The position numbers and the translations under genes are program-made. From Methanobrevibacter sp. YE315 (GTDB lineage: Archaea; Methanobacteriota; Methanobacteria; Methanobacteriales; Methanobacteriaceae), in the NCBI RefSeq assembly GCF_001548675.1, contig NZ_CP010834.1, positions 310,001 through 374,000 on the forward strand: a stretch of DNA of 64,000 nucleotides. The letters are read 5' to 3'. Position 1 is the stretch's first letter; each line of letters begins with the position of its first letter. Of the stretch, positions 37,246-45,371 are shown piece after piece. The notes beneath the pieces were generated by a model. That model ran no database searches. It saw only the letters and a program-made list of their open reading frames with translations, and was not told the origin of the DNA.

Positions 37246-38208
37246 ATGTATTTTTCAATGTTTTATGCATTCATTTTTGTCTTTATTTTATCGGCTGTAG
37301 GTACTGCAGTTTTAGATATTATTTTTAGATTCTTAGGAAAAAGAGGTTACATGGGTAACCTATACCCAAACGTTAGGGGAGGAATTCCAAGAGGAATCGG
37401 ACTGGTACCGTTTGTCATACTGTCTTTTTATATGTTGCCCGGCCATAATACTCTTGTTTTAATTATAGGTATTTTTGCATTCCTTGATGATGTTTTGGGA
37501 AGAAGGCCATGCATCCCATTAGGTATTGAATGGGGTCAACTTTTAAGAGGCATTGGAATCTTTTTAGTGATGGCTGTTGGCATTCTTGAAGGCTTTGGCG
37601 TTTCAGCTATTTTCATAGCCTTGATGGTTCAGCCATTGAACATTTCAGATATGCAGCCGGGATCCACTTGTATTGTTACAATAATAATGTCAGTTTTAAC
37701 AGTATTATTCATGTTGATTATTGGATCACAAGGCCCTGGTGAACTACCTGCAACATACACTCCGTTATTAATATTAATTGTATGTTTAGGTTACTGTCCA
37801 TTAGATTTTTCAGGAAAAATCATGTTGGGAGAAGTTGGTAACCACACATTTGGAGTTGCATTAGGCATTGCCTATTATTTAGTGGGCGGTTTATGGTCAT
37901 TGATTCTACTCGGTTTTATTACCGTAGTCCTAATCGCTTTTGTTAGAAGAAATAATTTAAGAATATTTTTCACACAAAAATTAGGGATATACAATCCTAC
38001 ATTCGGGGATTATTTCATGGATGTATTGACTGGAGGGGGTCTAGGAGATTTGCTTAGGAGATTCTTCCTTGAAGACAAACAGTATAATATCACAAATCCT
38101 TTATTGATTTCATTAGGTTTCAGAAGATTACTATACAATCCATATGTATATCACCCAAAGAAATTCATTCCAAGCAGGGAAAAAGCAAGGCTGGGAAAAA
38201 GGTTATGA
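37246..38208 (+). CDS. MraY/WecA-like glycosyl-phosphotransferase, probably cell wall synthesis
   Basis: About 320 residues with roughly nine hydrophobic helices. It matches the polyprenyl-phosphate glycosyl-1-phosphate transferase family. NVRGGIPRGIG is the N-terminal cytoplasmic motif, AFLDDVLGRR the catalytic DD motif, and GKIMLGEVGNHTFG corresponds to the usual GDTGS-type motif. Members in Methanobacteriales are candidates for loading pseudomurein precursors on undecaprenyl phosphate. A GTG at 37237 is part of the GTGAT ribosome site, so I place the start at ATG 37246. The glycosyltransferase follows after 4 nt. The pseudomurein role is inferred from family and pairing. Confidence 0.8.
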   Translation: MYFSMFYAFIFVFILSAVGTAVLDIIFRFLGKRGYMGNLYPNVRGGIPRGIGLVPFVILSFYMLPGHNTLVLIIGIFAFLDDVLGRRPCIPLGIEWGQLLRGIGIFLVMAVGILEGFGVSAIFIALMVQPLNISDMQPGSTCIVTIIMSVLTVLFMLIIGSQGPGELPATYTPLLILIVCLGYCPLDFSGKIMLGEVGNHTFGVALGIAYYLVGGLWSLILLGFITVVLIAFVRRNNLRIFFTQKLGIYNPTFGDYFMDVLTGGGLGDLLRRFFLEDKQYNITNPLLISLGFRRLLYNPYVYHPKKFIPSREKARLGKRL

Positions 38209-38212
38209 TTTT

Positions 38213-39262
38213 ATGAAGATTCTATTCATTATTACAGGCAGAGGAATGGGTGGAGACTCTTCTGTCGCTCTTAATTTAATGCAAGCATTTGAAAAAAAAG
38301 GAGTCATATGCGAAGCGGGCTTAGATGAATCTGCACATTTGGATGCATTTGAAAAAAGAGGGTACCGCTGCCATAAAATTTCAGTTCCTCAGGCTGGGGG
38401 TCATTCGGCCACTAAACTTTCACTTATAAAAGGCGCTTTAAGATTAATAAAAGCTACTTTTAAAGCAAAATCAGTTATTAAAAAAGAAGATTATGATGCC
38501 GTTGTAGGAATTTTAGGAGGGGGTGCTATTGTAGGATCCCTTGGAGGCAAATTTGCTCGAAAACCTACTTTTTCATTAATTTCAACTCCTACTGATTCAA
38601 AAGTATGTCCTAGATTCAATAAATCTTATGTTTTACCGGAACATGAGCTATTCAAAGTAGATTCTCTTCCGGATAATATGGTAAAAGCTTTCTATCCATT
38701 ACCTGATAATATTGAGGAAGGTAATGAAAAAATTGCATTGGAAAAATTAAAAGAATATCCTATTTTTGATGAAAATAAGAAAACAATCCTGTTCTCTTCA
38801 GGTTCATCCATTTTCAAAGGAATAATTGAAGCTATTAATTTAGTCGCTAACCGTACTGACGAGTATAATCTTGTTCTGGTCGGTTTGCCATTGCACGACG
38901 AATATTTGGATTTAATCGATGAAAATACAACCATTTATGCAGGTTATATTGATTGGATAAATCATTTATTTAAGTTTTCTGATTTATCTGTTCTAACTGA
39001 TGACGGAATATCTATTGAAGAAGCATTGATTTGCGAAAAGCCGATTGTTACTCTTACCCGAGTCAAATGGGGAAGATATCAGAATATGGCTGGCGTATTT
39101 AAAGGTGCAATCATTGAATCTGAAGTTCAAGATGTTTATGAAAGTATTAATATGGCTTTTGAAAACTATGATTCACTTCAAAAAAGTGCTATTCATTACG
39201 GTAAACTCTGTAACGAAGCGGCAGATAAACTGGCCGATGATATTCTAAATCAATTAAAATAG
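38213..39262 (+). CDS. MurG-like glycosyltransferase
   Basis: The 349-residue GT-B type protein starts MKILFIITGRGMGGDSSVALNLM. It has a Gly-rich loop in GGGAIVGSLGGKFARKP and the C-terminal donor-site region TILFSSGSS, YAGYIDWINHLFKFSDLSVLTDDGISIEEALICEKPIV, matching MurG/GtrA-type UDP-sugar binding. Being coupled to the MraY-like gene (4 nt apart), it probably adds the second sugar to the lipid-linked precursor. Sequence overlapping the upstream gene extends the frame to 38144, but the natural start is ATG 38213 behind GGTTATG. It converges with the disulfide reductase gene. Confidence 0.72.
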   Translation: MKILFIITGRGMGGDSSVALNLMQAFEKKGVICEAGLDESAHLDAFEKRGYRCHKISVPQAGGHSATKLSLIKGALRLIKATFKAKSVIKKEDYDAVVGILGGGAIVGSLGGKFARKPTFSLISTPTDSKVCPRFNKSYVLPEHELFKVDSLPDNMVKAFYPLPDNIEEGNEKIALEKLKEYPIFDENKKTILFSSGSSIFKGIIEAINLVANRTDEYNLVLVGLPLHDEYLDLIDENTTIYAGYIDWINHLFKFSDLSVLTDDGISIEEALICEKPIVTLTRVKWGRYQNMAGVFKGAIIESEVQDVYESINMAFENYDSLQKSAIHYGKLCNEAADKLADDILNQLK

Positions 39263-39277
39263 TGGTATTATAACCAC
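39262..39277. terminator. Shared hairpin at two convergent stop codons
   Basis: GTGGT (39262-39266) and ACCAC (39273-39277) pair with a 6-nt loop. The plus-strand stop TAG (39260-39262) touches the stem, and the minus-strand stop (39270-39268) lies in the loop. A T-rich tract follows on the plus strand. Confidence 0.5.
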
Positions 39278-40569
39278 ATATTTTTAATAATTTTATAATT
39301 TGAATCAGCAGACGGATGTATCTCTATAAATTCATCAAAATCATCCAAATCATAGTCCATTCTCATCAGATAAGATAGATATGAAACATCGCTTACGGAT
39401 GATGGGGAAATTGCATTGATTTTGTTTATTCTGTTGTTTTTATTGTCAAATTCAATTTCAGTATATCCGGTATCCCATGTTAAAATATTCCAAAATGAGT
39501 TTGGCCCGGCAATTCCTGGAATTCCAATAGTTGTTTTATCGTTGTCGTCACAATCTGAATTTTCATTTTTGACAAAGCTGACTTCCATGTTCAAACTTAA
39601 TGTTTGAGGAATGCAACTGTAGCTAATTTTATTTGAGTATCCTGCCATATTCCTTGCAGCTGTGATACCTTCTTTTCTAGCTACTGGGGTTAGTTGATAT
39701 CCTCCGGTAACATCCCCTGCAGCATATATATTATCAACATTAGTTTTCATCATTTCATTTACTTTAATGGTTTTGTCATCATTTAATTCAACAATTCCTT
39801 CGGCGATTTCACTGTTTGGTGTCCTTCCTGTTGCAAAGAACGGAATTCCGTCCAGCTCCTCATCATTGTCGGTTAAAACTTTATCCTTAGAAACTTCAAC
39901 TACATTGGTGTTTTCGTAAATATTGACATCAGGTATAATTTTTTCTAGAACGAATCTCCTTGTTGATTCATTGATTTCTTTTAGGAATTTACTTCTGGCA
40001 AGGATATTGACTTCACTGCCAAGGCTGGAATATATATTGGCTATTTCTCCTGCAATTATGCCTCCACCGATGATATTCAATTTTTCAGGAACATCGTCCA
40101 ATTTTAAAATGTCCTTATTTGTCAAACCAAATTCGGAACCTTTAATATTCGGTATAAATGGTCTGGCACCAGTAGCTATTAACAGATTATCATATTCAAA
40201 GCTTTCATTATTGACATTAATTGTATCTCCATCAATGCTGGCTTCACCATAAATGATATTGTTTCCAACGTTTTCATTTTCCATCTGGTTGATTTTTCTA
40301 ACCACTTCCTGTGTTTCAACTATCTTTTCAACTATCTTTTCATATGAAATTTCAAGCTGACTTTTTATGAATCCGTGGTTGTTGAATCTGTTGTTTGAAT
40401 CTATGAATTTTGTAACGTCAGTAAGTGCACAGATAACCATACAACCTTCATTTAAACATGTTCCAGCTATATGGTTTTTTTCAATTAATGTAACTTCTTC
40501 GCCTAGTTTTCCAAGTTCTAAAGAGGCTAATCTTCCGGCAGGACCTGAACCAATAACAATATTTCTCAT
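39268..40569 (-). CDS. Dihydrolipoamide-dehydrogenase-like flavin disulfide reductase
   Basis: The 433-residue protein has the FAD motif VIGSGPAGRLASLELGKLG, the redox-pair region GTCLNEGCM, the NAD(P) motif IGGGIIAGEIANIYSSLGSEVNIL and the second FAD motif NIYAAGDVTGG. It is in the Lpd/mercuric reductase group. It departs from the consensus after the second Cys (CMVICAL in place of CIPSK). The C-terminal HPTxxE-type acid-base motif reads HPSADS, so the catalytic Glu seems replaced. Oxo-acid dehydrogenase partners are not nearby. Substrate is unknown. The ribosome site is AGGTGTTT. Confidence 0.8.
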   Translation of the reverse strand: MRNIVIGSGPAGRLASLELGKLGEEVTLIEKNHIAGTCLNEGCMVICALTDVTKFIDSNNRFNNHGFIKSQLEISYEKIVEKIVETQEVVRKINQMENENVGNNIIYGEASIDGDTINVNNESFEYDNLLIATGARPFIPNIKGSEFGLTNKDILKLDDVPEKLNIIGGGIIAGEIANIYSSLGSEVNILARSKFLKEINESTRRFVLEKIIPDVNIYENTNVVEVSKDKVLTDNDEELDGIPFFATGRTPNSEIAEGIVELNDDKTIKVNEMMKTNVDNIYAAGDVTGGYQLTPVARKEGITAARNMAGYSNKISYSCIPQTLSLNMEVSFVKNENSDCDDNDKTTIGIPGIAGPNSFWNILTWDTGYTEIEFDNKNNRINKINAISPSSVSDVSYLSYLMRMDYDLDDFDEFIEIHPSADSNYKIIKNMWL

Positions 40570-40646
40570 TTAAACACCTATTTAGATAATTTTATATAAT
40601 ACTAGTTTTGTAAATAATATATATTAAATTTTGGAGATGGAAATAA

Positions 40647-40922
40647 ATGTGTATTGCAGCACCCGCTCAAATAGTTGAAATAAATAGGGAAGAAAATTGG
40701 TTATATGCTGACTTTGGTGGAGCAAGACAACAAGCTAAATTAGATCTTTTACCTGATGTAGAAGTTGGCGATTATGTACTTATCCATGCTGGTTATGCAA
40801 TCGAAAAATTATCTGAAGAAGCGGCTAAAGAATCTTTAGAAGCTTGGGAAGAACTTTTAGAAGTTCTTGAAGAAGAAGATAGAGAAATGGAAAAAGCAAG
40901 AATGGAAAATTTAAATCAATAA
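40647..40922 (+). CDS. hypC: Hydrogenase maturation chaperone HypC
   Basis: The 91-residue protein begins MCIAAPAQIVEI; Cys2 is essential for carrying the Fe(CN)2CO group in [NiFe] hydrogenase maturation with HypD. The beta-barrel core is DYVLIHAGYAIEKL. The acidic, Glu-rich helix at the C terminus is common in archaeal HypC. A strong GGAGATGG ribosome site is present. No other hyp gene or hydrogenase is adjacent. Its last bases overlap the convergent ACT regulator gene by 7 nt. Confidence 0.95.
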   Translation: MCIAAPAQIVEINREENWLYADFGGARQQAKLDLLPDVEVGDYVLIHAGYAIEKLSEEAAKESLEAWEELLEVLEEEDREMEKARMENLNQ

Positions 40923-41419
40923 ATTGACACTCTTGTTACTCCTTTTATTTTTAAAAATTCATTAATTAAATCACCACTTACAGGTTCTTCTGTAATGATG
41001 GTTAATATCGGAGACTCTTGGAGCTCTGTATCTTCGGCATAAGCTTGTCTTATTCCGATTCCTTTTTTTGTAATCAAATTTGTTGTTGAAGCAAGGATTC
41101 CTTCATTTTCTGATCCCACTTCTATTTCAATAACTCCCAATTCCAGATTTTTAGCTATGTTTTTTAAAAGTGTTCCTGCAGGGATAATGTTGCTAAAAAG
41201 ATTATATAACTCTTTATCTTCTTTAATTATATCGATGGTTGATTTTATGGCTCTTCTATCAACGTCTGCTGCTGTAGCTAAGGATTTATCGCTGATTTTT
41301 AAATTTCCACAATAAATTTTTCCATCCTCATTCAGGGATAATCCGAGTTCAATCATTTTTTCTGCAACTCTCATTCTTGCAGGGTATTTTCTAAATTTTT
41401 CATTAATTTTTTCCCACAT
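40916..41419 (-). CDS. ACT-domain regulator of amino acid metabolism (COG2150 type)
   Basis: About 167 residues. The N-terminal half is helical and DNA-binding-like (MRVAEKMIELGLSLNEDGKIYCGNLKISDKSLATAADVDRR region; helix-turn-helix-like around 45-62). The C-terminal half is an ACT domain (GVIEIEVGSENEGILASTTNLITKKGIGIRQ). This matches the archaeal proteins annotated as regulators of amino acid metabolism. The ligand and targets are unknown. GGTGA lies just in front of the ATG at 41419, while an in-frame ATG at 41431 overlaps that site, so 41419 is preferred. Confidence 0.75.
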   Translation of the reverse strand: MWEKINEKFRKYPARMRVAEKMIELGLSLNEDGKIYCGNLKISDKSLATAADVDRRAIKSTIDIIKEDKELYNLFSNIIPAGTLLKNIAKNLELGVIEIEVGSENEGILASTTNLITKKGIGIRQAYAEDTELQESPILTIITEEPVSGDLINEFLKIKGVTRVSIY

Positions 41420-41565
41420 TATTGTCACCATTCAAACTTTTTGTACATTCAGGTTATCTTTTGTTGAATGTAATATATATTTGTTGGGATTGTAATTTGA
41501 AAATAAGTTAAAAAAAGATTAAATTGTCAAGAAACATGTAAAAATCTTTAAAAAATAGTTTTAAG

Positions 41566-41640
41566 TAGGCTAGATGGGATTCGAACCCATGACCTCCCGG
41601 TTATCAGCCGAGCGCGCTAACCAAGCTGTGCCACTAGCCT
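41566..41640 (-). tRNA. tRNA-Ile (GAT anticodon)
   Basis: Read on the minus strand, it has a 7-bp acceptor stem AGGCTAG/CTAGCCT, discriminator A and D-loop with TTGGTTAG. The anticodon stem is CTCGG/CCGGG with loop CTGATAA (anticodon GAT), and the T arm is ATGGG/CCCAT around TTCGAAT. CCA is not encoded and no intron is seen. GAT reads ATC and ATT codons for isoleucine. Confidence 0.95.
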
Positions 41641-41652
41641 ATGATATTTAAG

Positions 41653-41668
41653 TGACAGTTAACTGTCA
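41653..41668 (-). promoter_or_regulatory. Perfect 16-bp palindrome in the tRNA-Ile leader
   Basis: TGACAGTTAACTGTCA is fully self-complementary. It begins 13 bp upstream of the mature tRNA 5' end and about 22 bp downstream of the TATA box, so it falls at the expected transcription start or in the pre-tRNA leader. It could be an operator or a leader hairpin. Confidence 0.6.
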
Positions 41669-41690
41669 ACACTTACACTTATGTTAATTA

Positions 41691-41710
41691 CTATATATAA
41701 CTGTTTCGGT
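41691..41710 (-). promoter_or_regulatory. BRE/TATA promoter of tRNA-Ile
   Basis: On the minus strand this reads CCGAAACAG followed by TTATATATAG, about 50 bp upstream of the mature tRNA. It closely matches the cdc48 promoter. Confidence 0.7.
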
Positions 41711-41744
41711 AGTTATATATAGAATTAAATAAGATTTTAAAAAA

Positions 41745-42029
41745 TTATCTATTAATCATTTCGTTAATGGAATCTGCCATTGCATGACCTTCAACGATGA
41801 TTTTAGCATTTTCAACGCCATCAACTTGTTCTGCTCTAATTTTTGCATCAGCAGCGATACGTGTGATACTCATACAACCAGGATTAGTTGGTTTGAGGGT
41901 AATTTCAGCTTGGTCTCCATCAACAACAATATTTTGCACAATGCCCATTTCCACGATACTAATTCCCATGTGAGGGTCATTAATTACAGAAATAGCATCT
42001 TTAATATTATTCACTAAATCTTCAGACAT
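41745..42029 (-). CDS. MIP18/DUF59 family Fe-S cluster assembly factor
   Basis: The 94-residue protein is a single DUF59 (SufT/MIP18) domain. It has the INDPHMGISIVEMGIV motif, TLKPTNPGCMSI with the conserved Cys, and a long C-terminal helix. Such proteins help insert Fe-S clusters into target enzymes. The ribosome site GGAGACAAATC supports the start. It lies 88 bp downstream of arcS on the same strand and just upstream of the tRNA-Ile promoter, and may share the archaeosine-TFE transcript. Confidence 0.85.
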   Translation of the reverse strand: MSEDLVNNIKDAISVINDPHMGISIVEMGIVQNIVVDGDQAEITLKPTNPGCMSITRIAADAKIRAEQVDGVENAKIIVEGHAMADSINEMINR

Positions 42030-42102
42030 GATTTGTCTCCTATAATTTTTTTGTATTTTATAGATATTTATACAAGATATTTATAAACATTGTTATTTAT
42101 TG

Positions 42103-42124
42103 AAAGTAATCATTTAATTACTTT
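42103..42124 (-). terminator. Hairpin over the arcS stop codon
   Basis: AAAGTAAT (42103-42110) and ATTACTTT (42117-42124) form a perfect 8-bp stem with a 6-nt loop. The minus-strand stop TAA (42120-42118) is in the stem. There is no T run after it. Confidence 0.5.
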
Positions 42125-43026
42125 ACTCGATGTTTAATTTTTACAGCAATGCCGTTGTTGCATTCTTCCATTTCATAACCGGTCATTATTGCCTTTCCAA
42201 CTCCAACGACCTCGTTATCCTTAACAACAACCACCTCATCATTTGGAATGATATTATGCGCTGCTTTTTTAATTCCAGGCGAGAATACAGTATTTGTTGT
42301 CAAATCAAAATCAATCTCTACAGTATTGATGTTCAATTCGTTAAGTATTTCTCCTCCTGCCAAATTTAATCTGTATAATCCATAATCTTTATTTAATAAT
42401 GCTAATTGAGTTCCATTTGATAAAATTCTCTTATGGTACATTCCTTTTGTTTTGACATTATCTGGAATGAACTCATCCCCATTTTCACCAAATTGATATT
42501 TTGCAATTGATTTCAATTCATGTAAAGTCTTTTCTTTTCTATTATTTCTTTGATGATTTTTAAGTTCCATTCTTAAATTGTAAAGTGAATCTGGGGAAGT
42601 CGGACGACCGTCCTTGCAGGTATTGATAAAGTCATCAACATAGGCCTCACAGGATTCCAAATATCCTCCTGAAAGATTTGCAACAATTGTTTTTCCTTTG
42701 CAATATTTTGCAATTAGCTTTCCGGTTTCTTCAATTTCATCTTGAGACCATGAACCGGTTGTACTTACATCATATGATTGAATAGGGAATGTATTTTCGA
42801 GTTCTCTTGGACAAATTCCAAAAGGTGAAGTCACAATAAGCTCCTGATATGATCTTGTGATTTTCCTAAATTTCTGATGTGATTTTGAATTGGAATAAGG
42901 TTTTTTCATACTGCATGGCAATAGAACAACTGTATCTCCAAGAGGTTCCATCATTTCCATTCTTTGTCTCCACCTTACAGCTTCAGGGCGGTATAATGAT
43001 TCTTCACTTGAGCATATTACTTTCAT
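42118..43026 (-). CDS. arcS: Archaeosine synthase, short catalytic form
   Basis: ArcS converts preQ0-modified tRNA (position 15) to the archaeosine precursor or product. The 302-residue protein has the signature motif PCSMKKPYSNSKSH (residues 37-50), a fit to PC-x3-KPY-x2-S-x2-H. It then has the DUF5591-type region (ELIVTSPFGICPRELE) and a C-terminal PUA domain (DEVVVVKDNEVVGVGKAIMTGYEM). The TGT-like N-terminal domain of long ArcS is absent, so this is a short-form enzyme. A TTG-started extension to 43038 is unlikely. GAGGAAT precedes the ATG at 43026. The gene follows the HD gene by one base. Confidence 0.85.
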   Translation of the reverse strand: MKVICSSEESLYRPEAVRWRQRMEMMEPLGDTVVLLPCSMKKPYSNSKSHQKFRKITRSYQELIVTSPFGICPRELENTFPIQSYDVSTTGSWSQDEIEETGKLIAKYCKGKTIVANLSGGYLESCEAYVDDFINTCKDGRPTSPDSLYNLRMELKNHQRNNRKEKTLHELKSIAKYQFGENGDEFIPDNVKTKGMYHKRILSNGTQLALLNKDYGLYRLNLAGGEILNELNINTVEIDFDLTTNTVFSPGIKKAAHNIIPNDEVVVVKDNEVVGVGKAIMTGYEMEECNNGIAVKIKHRVK

Positions 43027-43027
43027 A

Positions 43028-43519
43028 TTATTCCTCAAAGGCTTTAATTAATTCGTCATCGAGCTTTATTAGTCTTTCAATATTTTCATCACTAATTTCA
43101 GCATTCCTTTTCCATTTCTTTATTACAAAATCAATATCCACTTCATCGCTGCCGCTTATTAGATTGTCTGCATGAGCTACGATTTTTTCTTCAAGAGTTT
43201 CCGGTACATATGATTTTTCAGGAAGTCCCAGTTTTAAGGCTTCACTTTCGGTTATCCCTGCACCGATGTGTCTTTCGATAATGTTTAAAACATCTTGGGA
43301 ATATCCATATTTTTTAGCTATTTTAACTCCTTCAATGGCATGAGTGATTCCATGAGTTTTAGATCTCCCGATATCATGTAAAAGAGCGCCTTTTCTAATT
43401 AAGTCTTCATTAACATCATCAAAATTAGCAGCTATTTTCATAGCCTTTTTACAAACGGCTTTGCAATGGGCGATGACATTTTCAGGAGTGTTCTCCTTTT
43501 TAAGTAATTCAATTTCCAT
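43028..43519 (-). CDS. HD-domain protein (TIGR00295 type)
   Basis: The 163-residue HDIG-type phosphohydrolase-like protein has an early metal His (IAHCKAVCKKA), the core LLHDIGR with His48-Asp49, a later THAIEGVKIAKKYG and ERHIG histidines, and the final HADNL Asp. All metal ligands seem intact. The substrate is unknown. The family is widespread in methanogens. An upstream start inside the TFE gene is unlikely, and the ATG at 43519 lies 10 nt after the TFE stop. It forms an operon with TFE and arcS. Confidence 0.8.
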   Translation of the reverse strand: MEIELLKKENTPENVIAHCKAVCKKAMKIAANFDDVNEDLIRKGALLHDIGRSKTHGITHAIEGVKIAKKYGYSQDVLNIIERHIGAGITESEALKLGLPEKSYVPETLEEKIVAHADNLISGSDEVDIDFVIKKWKRNAEISDENIERLIKLDDELIKAFEE

Positions 43520-43529
43520 TTTATCTTGT

Positions 43530-44048
43530 TTATTTGTTTTTTTCAGTAAAGGAATTAAAATTACTTTCAACCATTTTAATGTCTTCTTTTATTTGTTCGA
43601 TGGTTTCTGCATTGTCTTGGAATTCTAATTCTTCACCACATGCTGGGCATAGGAATTCATAATCTGAAGATTCATCAAAATCAAGTCTTACATGACCTAA
43701 AGGACAGATGAAGAACATATTGTTTTCTTCACGCTCTAATTCTTCATTAAGCATTTTTAAATAATTTTCAGAATCTTTTATAATACGATTGATGACTTCT
43801 TCTTTTTCAAATTTCCAAGAATAAGTGAACCATTGGGTTTCAGGGTCTTTGCTTCTTTTATAACTAGCTACTCCAACATCATAAAGCCTGTAAAGTATTT
43901 TTCTAACAATATTTAATTTAATTCCAGTTTTATTTGCAATTTCCTCGTCAGTTTCAATGCCGTCGTTTAATGCTTCAACAATAGGTAAATTACTTTCATC
44001 TTCGACAATGCTAGTTAATAAAGTCTTTACTAATGGATCGTTTATCAT
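43530..44048 (-). CDS. tfe: Transcription factor E, alpha subunit
   Basis: The 172-residue TFE helps TBP/TFB open promoters for RNA polymerase. It has an N-terminal extended winged helix (about 1-90, IVRKILYRLYDVGVASYKR) and a C-terminal zinc ribbon. The first zinc half reads FFICPLGHVR, so the usual second Cys is apparently replaced by His119 (C115-x3-H119). The second half, CPAC (134-137), is normal. It heads the operon with the HD and arcS genes, an unusual mix of transcription and tRNA modification functions. Confidence 0.92.
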   Translation of the reverse strand: MINDPLVKTLLTSIVEDESNLPIVEALNDGIETDEEIANKTGIKLNIVRKILYRLYDVGVASYKRSKDPETQWFTYSWKFEKEEVINRIIKDSENYLKMLNEELEREENNMFFICPLGHVRLDFDESSDYEFLCPACGEELEFQDNAETIEQIKEDIKMVESNFNSFTEKNK

Positions 44049-44167
44049 TTAATTTCCCCTAAAACTTACTAAAATCGAATTATCATATATGAGTAAAAAT
44101 TAATTAAGTTTATGATATAAGATTTAAAATCGATATTAGGTATATCTTTTTTATTATAAATATATAT

Positions 44168-45367
44168 CTAATATTCATCTAAAATTTCCAATAGATTTTG
44201 TATAATATATTCAACTTCTTCATCAGTTAATGTAGAATATATAGGCAAACTTATTTCGTTTTCAAATAGATTGTAGGCATTCGGATAATCTTCAATCTTA
44301 AATCCTAAGTTTTTATATGCAGTAAGCATTGGAAGCGGTTTGTAGTGTACATTAGTGCTGATTCCCCTTTCTTCCATTTTTATTATAATTTCATTTCGTT
44401 CTTCTAATGAAATCCCATCTATTCTTGTCAGATACAAATGTCCGGATGATGTTGAATTTTCACTAATGTGTTTTGGTGTAATGACTCTGCTGTTTTCAAA
44501 TCCTTTTTCATACTTTTCAACAATTTCCAACCTTCTTTTCAGCAGGGAAGCATATCTTTCGAGTTGTCCAAGTCCGATTCCCGCCTGAACATCGGTCATA
44601 TTGCATTTGTATGCAGGAATTAGGATGTCGTACTCCCAAGATCCTTTTTGAGTTTTTTCCAAAGCATCTTTGGTTTGTCCATGCAATGAAAGGATTTGTA
44701 ATTGCTTGTATAGCTTTTCGGAATCTAATCCGTCATGATTTTTCCAGGTTACGGCTCCTCCTTCAGCTGTTGTTAGGTTTTTAACAGCATGGAATGAAAA
44801 ACAGGTGAAATCTGCGAGTGACCCTGCCTTTTTATTGTTCTGTATGGCGCCGAAACCATGAGCACAGTCAGCTAATACAATAATTCTATTGAATGCTTCT
44901 TGAATTTCGTTATTTGGTGAGAATAATTCTTTTTTATTTTCAATGATTTCAAAGATTTTATCATAATCGCATAATATTCCCGCAATGTCAACAGGCATTA
45001 TTATTTTGGTTTTATCCGTTATCGCTTCACTCATTAATGAATAGTCCATTTCTTCCCTGTCTTTTTGACTGTCTATCATTACAGGTGTAGCTCCAACATG
45101 GCATATGACGCTGCATGTGGCAGTATATGTATATGCTGGTACAATTACCTCATCACCTTTTCCAATGCCCAATAATCGTAATGTCATCTCAAGGGCAGTA
45201 GTTGCAGCACTTAAACAAACGGTTTTGTCGCTTCCGCAATATTCGGTTATTCTTTTTTCAAATTCTTTTGTTTTAGGTCCTGTTGTAATCCAGCCGGACT
45301 TTAATGTATCAATTACTTCTTCAATTTCTTTGTCAGTGATGTCTGGTGGTGAAAATGGTATGTTCAT
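44168..45367 (-). CDS. DegT/DnrJ/EryC1 family sugar aminotransferase
   Basis: The 399-residue PLP enzyme has the family start MNIPFSPPDITDKEIEEV and LKSGWITTGPKTKEFE, then a PAYTYTATCSVI segment, DCAHGFGA with the PLP-binding Asp, and SFHAVKNLTTAEGG with the catalytic Lys196. It probably converts a UDP-4-keto-6-deoxy-sugar to the 4-amino form, as PglE/PseC do. The dehydratase that would make that substrate is 4 nt upstream. The product likely decorates surface glycoproteins or polysaccharides. Confidence 0.87.
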   Translation of the reverse strand: MNIPFSPPDITDKEIEEVIDTLKSGWITTGPKTKEFEKRITEYCGSDKTVCLSAATTALEMTLRLLGIGKGDEVIVPAYTYTATCSVICHVGATPVMIDSQKDREEMDYSLMSEAITDKTKIIMPVDIAGILCDYDKIFEIIENKKELFSPNNEIQEAFNRIIVLADCAHGFGAIQNNKKAGSLADFTCFSFHAVKNLTTAEGGAVTWKNHDGLDSEKLYKQLQILSLHGQTKDALEKTQKGSWEYDILIPAYKCNMTDVQAGIGLGQLERYASLLKRRLEIVEKYEKGFENSRVITPKHISENSTSSGHLYLTRIDGISLEERNEIIIKMEERGISTNVHYKPLPMLTAYKNLGFKIEDYPNAYNLFENEISLPIYSTLTDEEVEYIIQNLLEILDEY

Positions 45368-45371
45368 GTTG

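Noticed and set aside
38144-38212. Longer N terminus for the MurG-like protein
   Set aside because: It overlaps the MraY-like gene in another frame; MKILFIITGRGMGG is a natural GT-B start.
43520-43570. Longer N terminus for the HD protein inside the TFE gene
   Set aside because: The extension overlaps the TFE coding region and reads as an artefact; family members begin near MEIELLKK.
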